64,000 bases of DNA from Cacajao melanocephalus (lineage: Eukaryota; Chordata; Mammalia; Primates; Pitheciidae): assembly GCA_963573385.1 (NCBI GenBank), contig CAUYLG010051975.1, positions 1 through 64,000 on the forward strand, in the 5' to 3' direction. The notes beneath the pieces are model-generated. The model ran no database searches. It was not told the origin of the DNA and worked only from the letters and a program-made list of their open reading frames with translations. Shown here piece after piece: positions 13,349-25,719 of this stretch. Position 1 is the first letter of the stretch. The number at the start of each line of letters is the position of its first letter. Position numbers and translations under genes: made by a program.

Positions 13349-15232
13349 TGGATATATCATCTGAATTCCTTGATCTACTAAACTTCAAAACTATTAGCTG
13401 ATTATGCAGAACTATGCACATCATGTTAATGTATCTCTCCTCTGTTTTCATATTTCACAAGTTTGCAAATCTGCTTAACCTTATTCAATTATTGGTTATC
13501 ATTCCTACTGATATGTTCCACCTCAGCCCCATTCAATCCCTGGTCCTTTTCTGACAATGGCCAAGATTATAGATTTGTGTTACCATCTAACCAACATGAG
13601 TGGGCCATGCCAATTGGTCTGTCTCTTATCCAAGATGTTAAAGACTTGTCTTTGATTTTCATCCACTCTCAACAATTCTACCATGAACCATCTAATGCCT
13701 TAGCAGCTGACTGCACTGGCTCTCCACTTAGATTTACCTAACCAAATGAATTTCTTCTTACCTGTGCCTTCCTGAACCATACCTTGCAGTGATTTTACCT
13801 TAACAGTCTATGCAGATGACCCCTTAGGGACCAACTTTGGGAGAAAGGATCTGCTGTTCTATGCACCAGCTGTGTTGTTCCATGCACATACACATGCATG
13901 AGGTGTGGGAATATCCCTGCTCAAGTATATGGATGTTATGACAGCCATGCCATTTAGCATCTGCAACTATGGTGAAGTTAAGTACAAATCACTTGCCTCA
14001 TTCGTGTCCTTCACAGAGCTACACTCTCTGAAATTAAAGTATTCCGTAATGTTTCAGCACACGGTGTCTTGAGCCATGCATGAAAGAAAAAAGCACCTGC
14101 TTTTTCAAAGGTACATCAAGTTTCTTATAACCACCACCACTACTCTAGTTTCTCACTGTCCAACACAACTCAGTGGTTGGGTCCTCATATGACTCATCTC
14201 TCAGGTGTTTTTGAGAAATCTGCTCCCTTGTTTCGAATTTTACTCCCATTCTTCCCTAGAAGTCTGATCTCCATTTTGGGGCATTCTCTCTGTCAAATCT
14301 TTCTGTCCAAAATTGAATTCCAGTAACTCATCTAGATGATAGGTCTTGTGGCATCCAAGATAAACTTCTTTTATACCTGCATTTCTTCGCTACTTTCATT
14401 ATTTCCTTTATTCTTCAAGTGATTTTATCATAAAATCACACACACTGCAAAATAATTAGAAAATCTAAATGTGAAGACATAAGAATGACATGTATTTCAT
14501 TCTCCTGAAAAGGCAGGGCCTTCCACTTCGGAATCACGATGGTTTTCATTAAGTTCTCCATAGTCCTCTTTTTCCTTTCATTAGGAAATGAAACTTGACC
14601 CAGAGCTGACCTCAGTGGCAGTCCATTAGATACATCCTTGCTGTTAAGAACATTGCTTTGTATTGATGGTCCTTGTTTATAGGCATGCAACCAAATTGAA
14701 GCTGCAAGACTATCTTGATCCCGGCCAATTTAATTTCACAAATAGAGTTTTGTGAAACTCTGTCTTACTCTTTTCCTGGCAACAGCCTGAATATTTTCTG
14801 ATAGCCCACTGCGAATCCAACTGACTTCCCTCACTCAGCACTCAGCTTTCTGAAAAGCATGGTAGAAAAGCTACAGTGGATATATGAATTGTTGCACCAA
14901 GAAAAACTAATTGGAAATCACATCTGAACTTTCTGGTCAGCCGTCTTTCCATCTTCCTGAGTTTCATATATACTACAACAGACACTTCATAAAAATAACA
15001 ACATTCTCCTCAAGAAAAGAGATTTTTAATTTCTTTTTCACATCATTGAAACAAAAACTGTGTATTTTTTCTGACATATAGAACACAATCCAAAGCATGA
15101 TCCTCTTATGACTATTAAGCTACTTTTCAACTTAAGACGTTATTTTAACCTGAGGTCTCTAGAAAATAGAGACACGGGTAAGAAATAAAGTGCTAATCCT
15201 TACTCTGAGAGGCCCAAACCATAGGCCTAAAG
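13349..15232. other. Unique intronic DNA
   Basis: No repeat family or gene was identified. It holds several short open frames (13463-13741 plus, 14436-14690 minus) without recognisable domains. Confidence 0.45.
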
Positions 15233-15247
15233 AGTAAAGAAAAAGTG

Positions 15248-15547
15248 GCCAGGCATGGTGTCTCGCACCTGTAATCCCAGCACTTTGGGAGGCTAAGGCG
15301 GCAGATCACTTGAGGTCAGGAGTTCAAGTCCAGCCTGGCCCATACAGTGAAACCCCATCTCTAATAAAAATACAAAAATTAGACAGCCATGGTGGTGTGC
15401 ATTTGTAATCCCAGCTACTCAGGAGGCTGAGGCAGGAGAATCACTTGAATCTAGGAGGCGAAGGTTGCAGTGAGCTGAGATGGAGCCAATGCAATAATGC
15501 ACTCCAGCCTGGCGACAGAGCAAAATTCCATCTCAAAAAAAAAAAAA
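15248..15547 (+). mobile_element. Alu SINE, full length
   Basis: Complete Alu from GGCCAGGCATGGTG to a 12-A tail. An imperfect target-site duplication flanks it: AGTAAAGAAAAAAGT before and AGTAAAGGAAAAGT after. Confidence 0.96.
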
Positions 15548-15560
15548 GTAAAGGAAAAGT

Positions 15561-16756
15561 AACAGGAGACAAGAAAAGATGCAAAACAATGAAAATATTT
15601 CATTACCATGTTGATTCAGAACATCCCATGTGTAGATAGAACAGATCACTCAGCATGTGAGTTATCTACTAACAAGTTGCAAAGATCAACCGTACTTCCA
15701 AGAGGTCAATAAAAGGAAGAAATGGGAAATAATTTCTAACTGTATCTTTCCTGTCCTCTGTTTCTAGTTGGTCAGTGTTCATCTCCCAGGGTATTAAGCA
15801 CTCCTCTATATCAGAGTTGCTTTAGTGACTCAAGACGTCACAATCTAAACCTTCATTGTGAGGTTTTGTTCAAGTCTAGAAATGGCTGTTAAGAACCAGA
15901 AACTCCAATCTTGCTACTGATCAGCCTAGCTACTCAGACTCAGCATTAGAGGAGGGGTCTGGCCTTCCCAGAACAAGTGACTGGTCAGCCCCCAGCATCT
16001 GTAATGTTCAGGCGATAAGCAGCACTTCCCACTGAAGGAGGAAGAATATCTGAGGAGTCCTATAAATCATGTGTCTGATACATTAGATGTCACTTTTAAT
16101 ATAAGTTAAAGGCTCAAAGAACAGCCTTGGTCTATGTTTTGTCAAAACTAGGTAAACCAGAAAGGAAGGATGTGTGAAAATATTTCTAATGTCACTATTC
16201 ATACAGAAATAAATGGCCTCAGCTTGTAGAGAAGGCAAATGGAGAAACAGAAAAGAATCTTGAAATTATTTGTCTCTGGAAGAAATAGATATAGAAGTAT
16301 ACTTTATATTTCATCTTCTCAATGTAAACTTATAAAAAATCCAGAAATATGAAAAGCTATGTAGTAGTTAGTGTCTAAATTATTATTAATTTGATAAGAG
16401 GATGGTAGGAAGCTAATCTTTCTTCCTCTAATAATCAAATATCTTCTCTTGTAGTCCTTGACAAAAGAAAAATATCTTAAAATGTTTGCAGTGATGATTA
16501 CCATAAGTTCCTTCCTCATCAGCTCTTTAAAAAGTGAACAAATATTACCCTCAGTATCCACACATGATCAAATTTACAGATGCCACATACCTAAGTAATG
16601 AAAGCTGGGTCTTCCAAAGGCAAGACTTATAGTTTCATGTGTGCAAAGGAGTGGCCTTCAACTTTCAATGGTACCACCGGTACTCCACCAATGGTAAAGG
16701 AACACCATGCTTTCTCTTCGTGTGGGCTTCCGACATAAATTCTCTGGAGAGCAGGT
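15561..16756. other. Unique intronic DNA
   Basis: No repeat family or gene recognised. Confidence 0.45.
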
Positions 16757-17132
16757 ACTATCATCTGAATGTCTGTCCCCTTCAAAACCCATATTTAAAT
16801 TTAATTGCTATTGTAACAGCACTAAGAAGGGGGACATTCAAGAGTTGACTAGCCATAAGGACTTTGCCATCATTAATGGACTAAAGCTGTTATCATAGGA
16901 GTGGGTTTGTTATCTCAGGAGTGGATTTCTTATAAAAAGACAAATTCAGCCCCTCTTTGCCACTCTCTTACCTACTGTTTGTCCTTCCACCATGGGATAA
17001 TGCAACAGGAAGACGCTTGTAAGATACTGATTTCTCTATTTTGGACTTCCCAGACTCCAAAACTATGAGCCAATGAGTTTCTGTTTGTTAGAAATTACCT
17101 AACCTAGCAGCACAAAGCAGACAAAGACAGCA
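16757..17132 (+). mobile_element. MaLR LTR (MLT1A/MST-like)
   Basis: The order matches the MLT1A/MSTD consensus: GAATGTCTGTCCCCTTCAAAA, then CATCATTAATGGACTAAAGC, GGAGTGGGTTTGTTATCTC, CCACCATGGGATAATGCAAC, CTTGGACTTCC-like TTTTGGACTTCCCAGACTCC, and AGCAGCACAAAGCAGACAAAG at the end. Plus orientation. Confidence 0.85.
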
Positions 17133-17869
17133 GGTCTGGCATAACTATGCACAAAATGCTTAGCTCAGACAAGCATGTAAGACAGCCTTTTGCTTGCCCT
17201 GATTCTGGTCTCTGATACGAGAAGTATTCTCTTGGGTATCACTTAAATGCACTTATTTTTTAATTTGCTTTTTCTTTGAATTGTTCTGTTGAAAACGCTC
17301 CTATGGATTACATATTTTTCAATGGGGCATAGGCCACCAGGACATAAATAGTTTCATAGAGAAGCTGCCAGAGTATAAATTCCTGATAGGAGCATAACAA
17401 GAGGCTTTGGAATATTCTTCTGATTCACCATGTATTATCCTGATACATTTTCCAGACCGTCAACCTTGTTATTCTCTAGCTCTGATAGTCAGATTTCGGC
17501 AACTAACTAACTCAACAGAGTACCTTGTAGGACTCCTGAGACCACAGCCCATCATCTTCTCTGTAGTCCATGGCTGTACATACCACTATTAATGTGTTAC
17601 AGGCAAGTCCTGGAGACCAAGAGAAAAACAGCCCATGTATATGGCACAGCAAAGGCAGGTCAGAAATGTTGTCTTACACAGAGATGACACCCTAACAGCA
17701 CATGCTCACTTCATATTATCTTCATATATCTTCTGTTCCAATGCAACATGGGCTCACCACCTTTCTTTAATTTGTCAAACAACCACTCAAGACTTCACAT
17801 CAGCTTGAAAACCAGCGTGTTCCGTCGATATATTTTGGGCTTTAATATTAAACCAGAGTCTGTCAATAC
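17133..17869. other. Unique intronic DNA
   Basis: No repeat family or gene recognised. Confidence 0.45.
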
Positions 17870-18030
17870 TGACTTCAGCTCTTTGTGAGCTTCATTTTGT
17901 GAGTTTCACCTCCCTCATTTCCAAACTGAGAATAGCAATTGCTACCTCGTAAGGTTGTCCCAAAAATTAAGGATAAAATGTAAAAACATCCCTGGCACAC
18001 ATGAGATGCACAATGTTAAGCATTACTCCC
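17870..18030 (+). mobile_element. MIR SINE fragment
   Basis: MIR 3' half: TTCACCTCCCTCATTTCCAAA, then CTACCTCGTAAGGTTGTC, ATTAAGGATAAAATG and CCCTGGCACACATGAG. Confidence 0.7.
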
Positions 18031-18169
18031 TCCTCCATGATTTTTATTTCCCAGGCAAAACTCATAGCTCCATCACGCACACATTTATGTCTCTTGGTAT
18101 GTGACACTTTTATGAACCAGGAGAAGATACTTGTTTCAGTTTTTACATGATCAAAAATTAAAAGTTTTG

Positions 18170-18345
18170 CTTGGCACTTCTGTCAAGCTCTTTATGTTGT
18201 AAGCTGCCTGGTCCTCATAACAACTCTATAAACTAGGTTCACTATTTGCATTTTATAGAAAGGAAAATTGAAGTTCAGAGAGAACAGGTAAGTTGCCCAA
18301 AGATATATATACATTGAAACTTTTTGTTTCCTTCCAGAGCTCTTT
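18170..18345 (-). mobile_element. MIR SINE, antisense
   Basis: Reverse MIR order: CTCATAACAACTCTATAAAC, ATTTTATAGAAAGGAAAATTG, TTCAGAGAGAACAGGTAAG and TTGCCCAAAGAT. Confidence 0.75.
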
Positions 18346-18529
18346 CCAATAGGCCATGCTTCTTCTACATCTTGTTCATATCAGAACTTCCTTGCCAGGT
18401 GGACAGGATTTACACAGACATCTCAAACTTAAGGAGCATCAATCACAACTTGGAAAAGTACAACCACAAGACCTCAGAATATGCTCTACTGACAGAAGTG
18501 AAGACAGGTTCACTACAACTGTCTCATGT

Positions 18530-18660
18530 GCTGATAGTCTTTGTTCATTTATTTAAGAAGTATTTATTGACTTCCTACTATGTACTTATTAATTAACATT
18601 AAGGGAATCAAAGAGGCAAACACATGCCCCCTGGCCTTCGAAGAGTTAACACATAGTTGA
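18530..18660 (-). mobile_element. L2 LINE 3' fragment, antisense
   Basis: AAGTATTTATTGACTTCCTAC then TATGTAC is the reverse of the L2 3' terminus, followed by a diverged 'gccccctggccttcgaagag' stretch that fits the next part of antisense L2. Confidence 0.5.
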
Positions 18661-18892
18661 CATAACAACACACAAAGGCCCAAAAACTTAAATAACATAT
18701 AGGAATGAGGTGAGAAATTGCAAACATAGAAACATTTCAAAGCCTGTATAATAAAGTATTAAATGAGACCTACAAACCTGAGCTCTGCAACAGGGTTTTT
18801 TAATCTCATCATTCTCAACATTTTGGATCATATAATTCCTTGTCGTAGGTGGTTGTCTTGTGCACCGTACACTGTCTAGCAGCATTCCTAGT

Positions 18893-19342
18893 GTATTAGT
18901 TTCCTAGGAATTTGTTTCCACGTGAATCAAGTGGCTTAAAACAATGGCTTTAATTTCTCACAGTTGTGGATACTAGATGTCCAAAATCAAGATGGGATCC
19001 GGCCATTATTTCCTCCAAAGTCCCTAAGGAAGAATCCTTTCTCTTTTATTTTAGCCTCTGGTGGTTCTTGGCAACCTTTGGCATGCCTTGGCTTATAGAA
19101 GCACCATCCCAAGCTCTATATCTTCTTCACATTGCCATCTTTCCTCTACGTCTCTGTCTCCAAAGCTCTCTTGTCTTAAAAGAACAATAGTCTTTGGATT
19201 TGGGCCCACCCTAATCCAGTATAACCTCATCTTGTCTTGATTATATCTGCAGAGACCTCTTCTCCAATAAGGTCACATTCATAGTTTTCTGAATGGACAT
19301 GAATTTGGGTGGGGGGGGGCACTATTCAACCCAAGATACCTG
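18893..19342 (-). mobile_element. MaLR/ERVL LTR (MLT1-type), antisense
   Basis: Reverse LTR order: TGTATTAGTTTCCTAGGAAT, GTGGCTTAAAACAATGG, TTTCTCACAGTTGTGGA, GGGCCCACCCTAATCCAGTA, TCTCCAATAAGGTCACATTC and CACTATTCAACCCAAGATAC. A nine-to-ten-base G run sits at about 19307-19319. Confidence 0.85.
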
Positions 19343-19617
19343 GCCTTAACCTGCTGAAGCATCCTCCTCCCTACTCTTAGCACCAGTGCTGATCATCAAA
19401 AGTGTCTCCAGACATTGCCAAATGTCCCATGGAGGAAAAATCACCAGTAATTGTGAAGACATGCTCTGCAGAGCTCAAAAGAGGGAGATATTTATGTGAG
19501 CTGCATATTCAGTAAGGTGAAAACACAGTATGTAGGGGTCAAGGGTTGGGGCCTGTAGGGGTCAAAGATTGGGGCCTGGTTTCTTTGCCTTTTCACAATT
19601 GCTTCTCCCTTTCATTT
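19343..19617. other. Unique DNA with a 23-bp tandem duplication
   Basis: The 23-bp unit TGTAGGGGTCAAGGGTTGG... at 19531-19553 is repeated at 19554-19576 with two differences. No gene recognised. Confidence 0.7.
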
Positions 19618-19770
19618 ATCCCCCCTTTGTTGCTATTCATTTCTTCTGGGGTTGTTTTTTCTTTTTCCTCATTTTCTTATTCTTACTCTTTTCTTTATTT
19701 TCCTATTCTTGCTCTCTCTTCTTTTCTCTATTTCTCTTTCTCTCCCACTTCTCTGTAAGTCCCTTCCTTT
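19618..19770 (+). repeat. Polypyrimidine low-complexity tract
   Basis: About 150 bp of almost pure C/T on the plus strand, with TTTTCTTTTTCC and CTCTCTTCTTTTCTC-like stretches. Open frames across it are low-complexity artefacts. On the gene strand it would be a purine-rich intronic tract. Confidence 0.8.
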
Positions 19771-21372
19771 CCCCTGCCTTAAGAGGATGCTGTGGACCAG
19801 CACCAGGAGGAAAGGCAGCATGGAAACCATTAGATTCCCAGCAGGGAGGTGAGAGACAGGTAGGTGTGAATTGGAAAGGCACTCCTTCCCTGTCACCTTG
19901 TGAAGAATGGCTCTTACCCAGTCTTTTCTCATTCAAGAGTTTATTAAATTCAAGCAATGAAAAAAAAAGAAGAAGAAATGTAAAGGGAATTATGAAGTCT
20001 TGAGGAAAATTACATTTTTTAAGGTTAAGTAGCATGACAATGGCAGCTGATAGAGCAAATTAAATTCTAACTGCACCAGTGATTTGATAGATATCATTTT
20101 GCTAAGTGTTACTAAGAAAATGCCTTCCTGGGGATATGAAGCTCAAATTCAGAATGAACTCTTGTCAGTTGTGGCATTTGATTCAATTAGGTGAAGTTCA
20201 TTAATATAAAGAGGAAAAGGGTCAGATGGAAAATTGAAATTTGTAAAACAGATTCAGAGCATTTTTATAGAAAATATACACGAAACATCTTCAGGAAAGT
20301 ATGATATTTATTTAATTCAGCACCAAAAAGAAAGGAAAATATTTCACCTTTGTATCAGTGAGCAATCCTAGCTGTGGATAGAAATAATTCTTGTGACATT
20401 TGAAATGCGTGCATAAAATAGGCTTTGTCTCCGTAAACCCCATATGAAGCTTGCCAATGACTCACTCATTGCAGGAAAACATGCTCAGTCAGAAGGGCGT
20501 GGCCCTGTTGTTACAGGTAGCAAGATAAATCTAGCAATGACTGCAATTACTTTGGGCCAATCCTGCACATGAAGAGTTTTGAACACCAAAGACAACTGCC
20601 AACTGGGACTTTAGAGTAACCATCTAGTTATCCTTTAAAAAATTAGTAAGATGGGTGCTATAAAATGTTCTCCATGAAATATTTATCCTCCATTTAGTAG
20701 ATCACTTCTCCTAAGGCTTTCACGCAGGGCTAGCTAAAAGAGTTTCAAAATCTTACTTTGCCTAGATGAAAGCAAATCTGCCTCATTAGTAATCAATTAC
20801 CAGCCAGGTCAGCCCTAACAAGTCATAAATATATACCTTTTACTGTCAAATCTAGTAATTGGGTACCACAGATTCAATAAACCATCAGATGCTATTATTA
20901 ATAAAGCCCTCAAAGCTCCATCAGGATCCATATTGTGTAAACGAGACATCAAATGGGGTAATTTTTCATTGCCTTCCAAGTTGGTCTACAATAGATCAAC
21001 ACAAAACAGCCAGTGCTTGAACCCAAAGGCAGAGTCTTGCTGTATGGCACATGGTGAGCCTGGGTTCTCAAAGCTTCCAACAAAGGCACACAAGCACAAG
21101 CTTCTTCCTGCAGATGTTAAGCTATGACTAATTTTAAAAGGTCCATTTTTCAGAAGTTCCTGATTCCTCCTCTTCAATGTGCAAGATTTCCAAGTCAGCA
21201 GTGCTACTACTCACTTGACCATAGAAAATGAGCTTATATCCTGTATCAAGTAAGTACTTTTTAAAAGGAAGAGTTATGTATGTTTAGTGAAAAGAAAAGA
21301 GAGAATTAATGAAAGAAATTATAGCAGCCAAAAATCAGCAAGAAGAAGGCCAAGGAGTAAGGATGGTAAATA
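19771..21372. other. Unique intronic DNA free of recognised repeats
   Basis: No repeat family was recognised over about 1.6 kb. 20030-20620 is a possible conserved non-coding block on composition alone. No gene recognised. Confidence 0.45.
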
Positions 21373-21373
21373 A

Positions 21374-21396
21374 CTCTCTCTCTCTCTCTCTCTCTT
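21374..21396 (+). repeat. (CT)n microsatellite
   Basis: About eleven uninterrupted CT units. Confidence 0.95.
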
Positions 21397-21639
21397 CAAC
21401 CTATTAAACTGTCAATGATGACCCTGATCCAGAGAATCTTTATGATTTTTTCTAATGCAAGATGTTATGTATTCATGCACTCATTGAAGATGGATGATCT
21501 ATCCATCTACTCATTCTGTCATTTAACAAATATTTATTGACCAACCAATCATCAAGTCCTAAATGAAAAAAAAAAAAACTTACTAGAAAAATGACCCAAA
21601 ATCTTGATCTTTTAGAAAAAGTTAGATTTCAGAAGCTGC
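21397..21639. other. Unique DNA, possible short L2 piece
   Basis: 21510-21545 (CATTTAACAAATATTTATTGAC) resembles antisense L2 3' end. Nothing else recognised. Confidence 0.35.
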
Positions 21640-21905
21640 TCTTCCTCTACCTGCCTTTCCCCTGCAACTCCTGGTCATCCTTCAAGTCTCAGTATAAATG
21701 TCACTTCCCTAGAAAAGCCTCCCCTGACTGCTTCCTCAGAGTTAGAGGTGCTTCTTTGAACATTTACTATTATTTAAGCAATGACTCTCAAACTTTCTTT
21801 AATGTCCACATTCATATGTAACTGTAAATTTCTGTTGTGTTCGCGACAGTATTCTTTGTGCCTAGCGCAGTGCCAAGAACATAGTAGGTGCATAATTAAT
21901 GTTGC
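21640..21905 (+). mobile_element. L2 LINE 3' end
   Basis: L2 order in plus direction: CATCCTTCAAGTCTCAGTATAAATGTCACTTCC (trimmed), GAAAAGCCTCCCCTGACTGC, then GTGCCTAGCGCAGTGCCAAG, ACATAGTAGGTGCATAATTAATG. The first and last blocks are diagnostic of the L2 3' region. Confidence 0.85.
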
Positions 21906-22149
21906 TGGCTGACCAACTATTGGTGCCACAAGCTGCGGGAGGTTAAACACCAAGGGATGGCAGCAGAGTCTCCCGAAAGAGAGCACAGAGTCAAGGCCCT
22001 TGAATAATAGTTACACCTTTACTTCCCATTAAATATAAAAAAAGAAAGTCTTCTCTAAATGTTCTCTCTCTCTCTCCTAAACATGTTTCCTGCAGGTAAA
22101 ACGAGATGGTTAATACAATGCTCAAGCAGGCCAGTAGAGGCTCTGTAAC

Positions 22150-22265
22150 GGGCTTTTGACATGATTTGTTTACTGTCTTCTTTGTTCACTGCTGCTCCCC
22201 AGAGTCTAAAACAGTGCCTGAGAAAGAAGAGGTGTTCAATTAATATACTTTAAATAAATGAATGG
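22150..22265 (+). mobile_element. L2 LINE 3' terminus
   Basis: TTTACTGTCTTCTTTGTTCAC then CTCCCCAGAGTCTAAAACAG, TGCCTGAGAAAG, GTGTTCAATTAATATAC and AAATAAATGAATGG. This is the L2 terminal block, separate from the copy ending near 21905. Confidence 0.65.
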
Positions 22266-22499
22266 ATTGATTAAATAATTAATCGCAGGAAAGTTATGCT
22301 CCTCGGCTCACTGATGACATTATATGACTCTGAAAAGGAAAGGAGTCAAGTACAAACCAAGGGCTCTGAACAGGGCAAGGCAGATCAAGTTCCCTTCCAT
22401 GTTTTCCATTAATTATTATCATTTGTGACAACACTGGGTTCTGGGGCTCCAGGAAGAGCCTACATTTTAAGTAATAAGAACATTAATAGTTAACACTGT
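22266..22499. other. Unique DNA
   Basis: Nothing recognised. Confidence 0.35.
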
Positions 22500-22735
22500 G
22501 AAACTGATTATCATGCTGAGTAAGGTGCCTTATTTTCATTAACTGATTTTATAATCAAAATCACATATGGAGGGGTTATTATTATCATTAGTTTTAAAAT
22601 GGGTACCTAGAAAGGCTCAGAAAATTTGAAAGATATGCTCCAGGTCATATAGCTAACAAGCAGAAGACCTGTGATCCAACCCAGGACCATCTGACCTCAG
22701 AGTCCTCGCTCTCAACCCCTGGAGCATGCTGCCTA
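22500..22735 (-). mobile_element. MIR SINE, antisense
   Basis: Reverse MIR order: TTATTATTATCATTAGTTTTAAAATGG, AAAGGCTCAGAAAATTTGAAAG, CCAGGTCATATAGCTAACAAG, GATCCAACCCAGGACCATC and CTCTCAACCCCTGGAGCATG. Motifs are trimmed; the match is clear. Confidence 0.88.
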
Positions 22736-24479
22736 CTCCTAAAGCTGTGGTGTAATGAACTCAAGGCTATCCTACACGGCTGCACAACCAGTACACCGCA
22801 CAACTCTAGGGGCTCCATTCACACAGATGATGACAGGAATGGTGTCCTCTGGATCTTGGCAATGCAAAGCACCACTCAGACTTGAGGGGATAAGGCCTCG
22901 TGACACCAAGGTATTGGCTTCAACCTGGGCGGAACTTCAATACTCACATCCCAAAGGAAGCTTTGGAAAAGAATGTGGCGGCCATTCATTGTCTCGTGAC
23001 ACTATTCCAGCAATTACTCAGTGTGACAATAACAGCGGTTCTAAAGCTCATGGTACAATCTGCTTTTTTGTCCAAATCACCCTAGCACAAGAGCCATGCC
23101 CCTCCAGCCTATGCTATGCCCATCAATACACATTTACAATAGATTTCATTCCATTCCAATGGCCCTCCAGTTAATTTACACAGTGCCAAACTGACCTTTC
23201 CAAATGTGTCCCATGGCACAGGCAGAGTGAGGGAAATTTACTGCCAGGAACCAAACATATGCTACCTTGTGAAATATGGGTTTTTTCATGGCTTGATTTG
23301 AACTTCATATCAGAAACCGTGGAGTGGTTCAATGATTATTCACCATTTGAGGAAGGGGAAAGGCAGTTCAGAGGCCTTCAGGGGCCATATTTCATAGCCC
23401 TATCAGACATTCGTACAAGTGATTAAAAGCCCTGCAAGCAGTGGCAACAGCAGAGCCTGCTGGTCACATTCTAGAGAAAGAGATGGATTTCTCTAAAAGG
23501 GAAGAAACTTAAGAACCCACAGGCACTGGAAAAGTTGGTACAAATTTCCCCAGTTAATTCATTTGAGAAGAAAAATTTCTCAAGCCTTCCCTTCCTCTCC
23601 CAATCTCTTGTTCTTTCATAAAAATCTATCACAGCCCCTTAAATCCATACTTTCCTGAGCGCAAACATGATTTCAATGTTATTTGGGTTGACCCAATGTT
23701 ATTTGGGTTGATCCATCCAGGCATCTTCCCTGGGAGGAGATGAGGAAGGAAGAATAATTTCCAAGCGGCCTGGGGCATCATTTTGAGCACTGGCAGGAAA
23801 CAGCACATGCAACTGGAGAAATCAGCAAAGGATAGTACAGGATCCTGGGGCTAGCTAGAACACCCCTAGCCTCAAGGCACAAGGGGAGGGAGCCATTACA
23901 GGTACTTAGAAAGGATGATGGGATGGAAGGGACCCCACCAAACGCTGGAATTTTAAGAGGAGGGATTCACAGCCAAGGAGAAAGCTGGGGAATAAAAACC
24001 ATGCTGCCATCCTTCCTCCCTTTATCTAATCTTTTGTATTATCTTCCATTGGCCAAACCCAATCAAAGCCGTTCCAGCAAAGATGTAGGTCATGAAGATT
24101 AGCCTCCCAATTCATGAAGTCACTCTTCAGGGCTAAAGAACAGATATGGGATATTGGGGCAGTGGGTAACATGAAAATGTTCAGCATACTAAGAAAAATG
24201 TAAAAACCCAATCCTTATCCTTGACCCTCAAACCTACCTCTAAGTTAGTGAAGATCATTCATCCGTATATGCCAATCTGAATGATGGACAGTAATATAAA
24301 TACATTTAAGCTATACAACCCATCACCAGTTTGATGTGAACTTTCTCCTTTGAATTTACAAAATGTTGCTCTCATAGGAAAATCTAAAAATATTCTAATT
24401 ACTTTAAACACATTCTTCCTTCTCTATTATACTATAAACTTTTTTAAGGCAGAAAAACATGTTTGTTAACAACTAACTT
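22736..24479. other. Unique intronic DNA
   Basis: No repeat family or gene recognised. An open frame at 22755-23174 (139 codons) has no domain. A 20-bp tandem duplication lies at 23674-23713. Confidence 0.45.
23674..23713 (+). repeat. 20-bp tandem duplication
   Basis: CAATGTTATTTGGGTTGACC is followed at once by the same unit with one change (GATC in place of GACC). Confidence 0.92.
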
Positions 24480-24655
24480 ACATCTAGTACCTACTTACAT
24501 CAGGTATTCTACATATTTGTTATTTCATTTAATCATTATAACAAACATACATAGGAGGAAATCAAAGCTCTGAGAAGCTAGTTTCACAGCAACACAGTTA
24601 GTATATGGCAGATCAGAGATCCAAAGTCAGGTCTTTCTGATCCTGAAGTTCAAGG
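24480..24655 (-). mobile_element. MIR SINE, antisense
   Basis: Reverse MIR order: TTATTTCATTTAATCATTATAAC, GGAGGAAATCAAAGCTCTGAG, AGCAACACAGTTAGTATATGGCAG, CCAAAGTCAGGTCTTTCTGA. It is followed at 24665-24770 by a weak L2-like 3' end (TAAACAGCAGGCATC ... GTTTGTTGGATGGATGAATG). Confidence 0.8.
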
Positions 24656-24770
24656 TATGCATCATCCTGTCTTTCTTTGTACAATGCTTAGTAAGGTACC
24701 TAATAAACAGCAGGCATCTACAGCAAGCATCTACATGAGTGTTTGTTGGATGGATGAATGGGTGGATACA

Positions 24771-25719
24771 ATCTAATGAAAAAAACCAAAATACTCAATA
24801 TCTCTTACTATCATCTAAGCTAGGTTCTCTCCACCTCCTTCATTAATTCATTTTACACTCAGTTATTAGGTCAGCACTTTCTTCATCATCCCAAAAGACA
24901 GGAAAGAAGTAGGAAATACAGCATTGGGTCTCACACAGTATACAATATTTCTGAGAAAAGCTGTCCCAATATATACAAGTTGAGGAACATCATTGAGTTC
25001 ATAATCAAACATGTGTACTGTAAAGGCAAGACCAGAATTTGGCTATTTCCCAAGTGTTCATCCTGTGAAAAGCTTAGACAATGCTCGAGAACACAGTGAG
25101 CACTGGGCAGGCAGAGAAGCAGCAACAAAGAAGGATGTTAGATAACAAGGGTAGAAACATACAAAGCTGAGAACAAAATGAGAAAGGGTTCATTTTTAGA
25201 AAGTAGCCTTGATTCGCATGAGAAAAGCCTGGGGGAGGAGGACACTAACCCACTGCCTCTCACAAACCAGTGTTTCAGAAAGTAATTACTTATTTGAACA
25301 TCTGGGTTCACAAAATATTCATATAACCTGAATAACAGCTTATTCACTCTGGAAGGACCAGCCTTTTTTGAGAAATTTTATGGTTAAACAAATTCTAAAA
25401 TGACGGCTCTCTTTTACCAAAAAAAAAAAAAAAAAAAGTTACTATTAATGTTCCTTCCTCCTTAAAGCAATGACTCAAGTGGCCTTCTCACAAGTAACGA
25501 GAAAGGACAAAGGACATTTCTGACGAAAGCCCCATCAAGGTTCAGGGCCCTCCTGAGTTTGAGGGACTCAATTGATCTCTAGCTCATAATTACATTTCTG
25601 ATCTAACAGGATTGCCTAGATCTTTGTAGTGCCTAAGAATGATACTCACCAGGAGAGGGCATAAAATGATAAGTTCTACAATCTGGCAAGAATAAAGATA
25701 TGAGGAATCTTTAAAAGGC
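24771..25719. other. Unique DNA with a poly(A) tract
   Basis: Includes an uninterrupted A tract near 25420-25437 with no recognisable retroposon attached. No gene recognised. Confidence 0.4.

Noticed and set aside
19569..20035. 144- and 110-codon open frames
   Set aside because: They cross the polypyrimidine tract and are F/S/L-rich or R/E/K-rich low-complexity translations.
22755..23174. 139-codon plus-strand frame
   Set aside because: No domain or homology recognised, and opposite to the gene; chance open frames of this size are expected in 64 kb.
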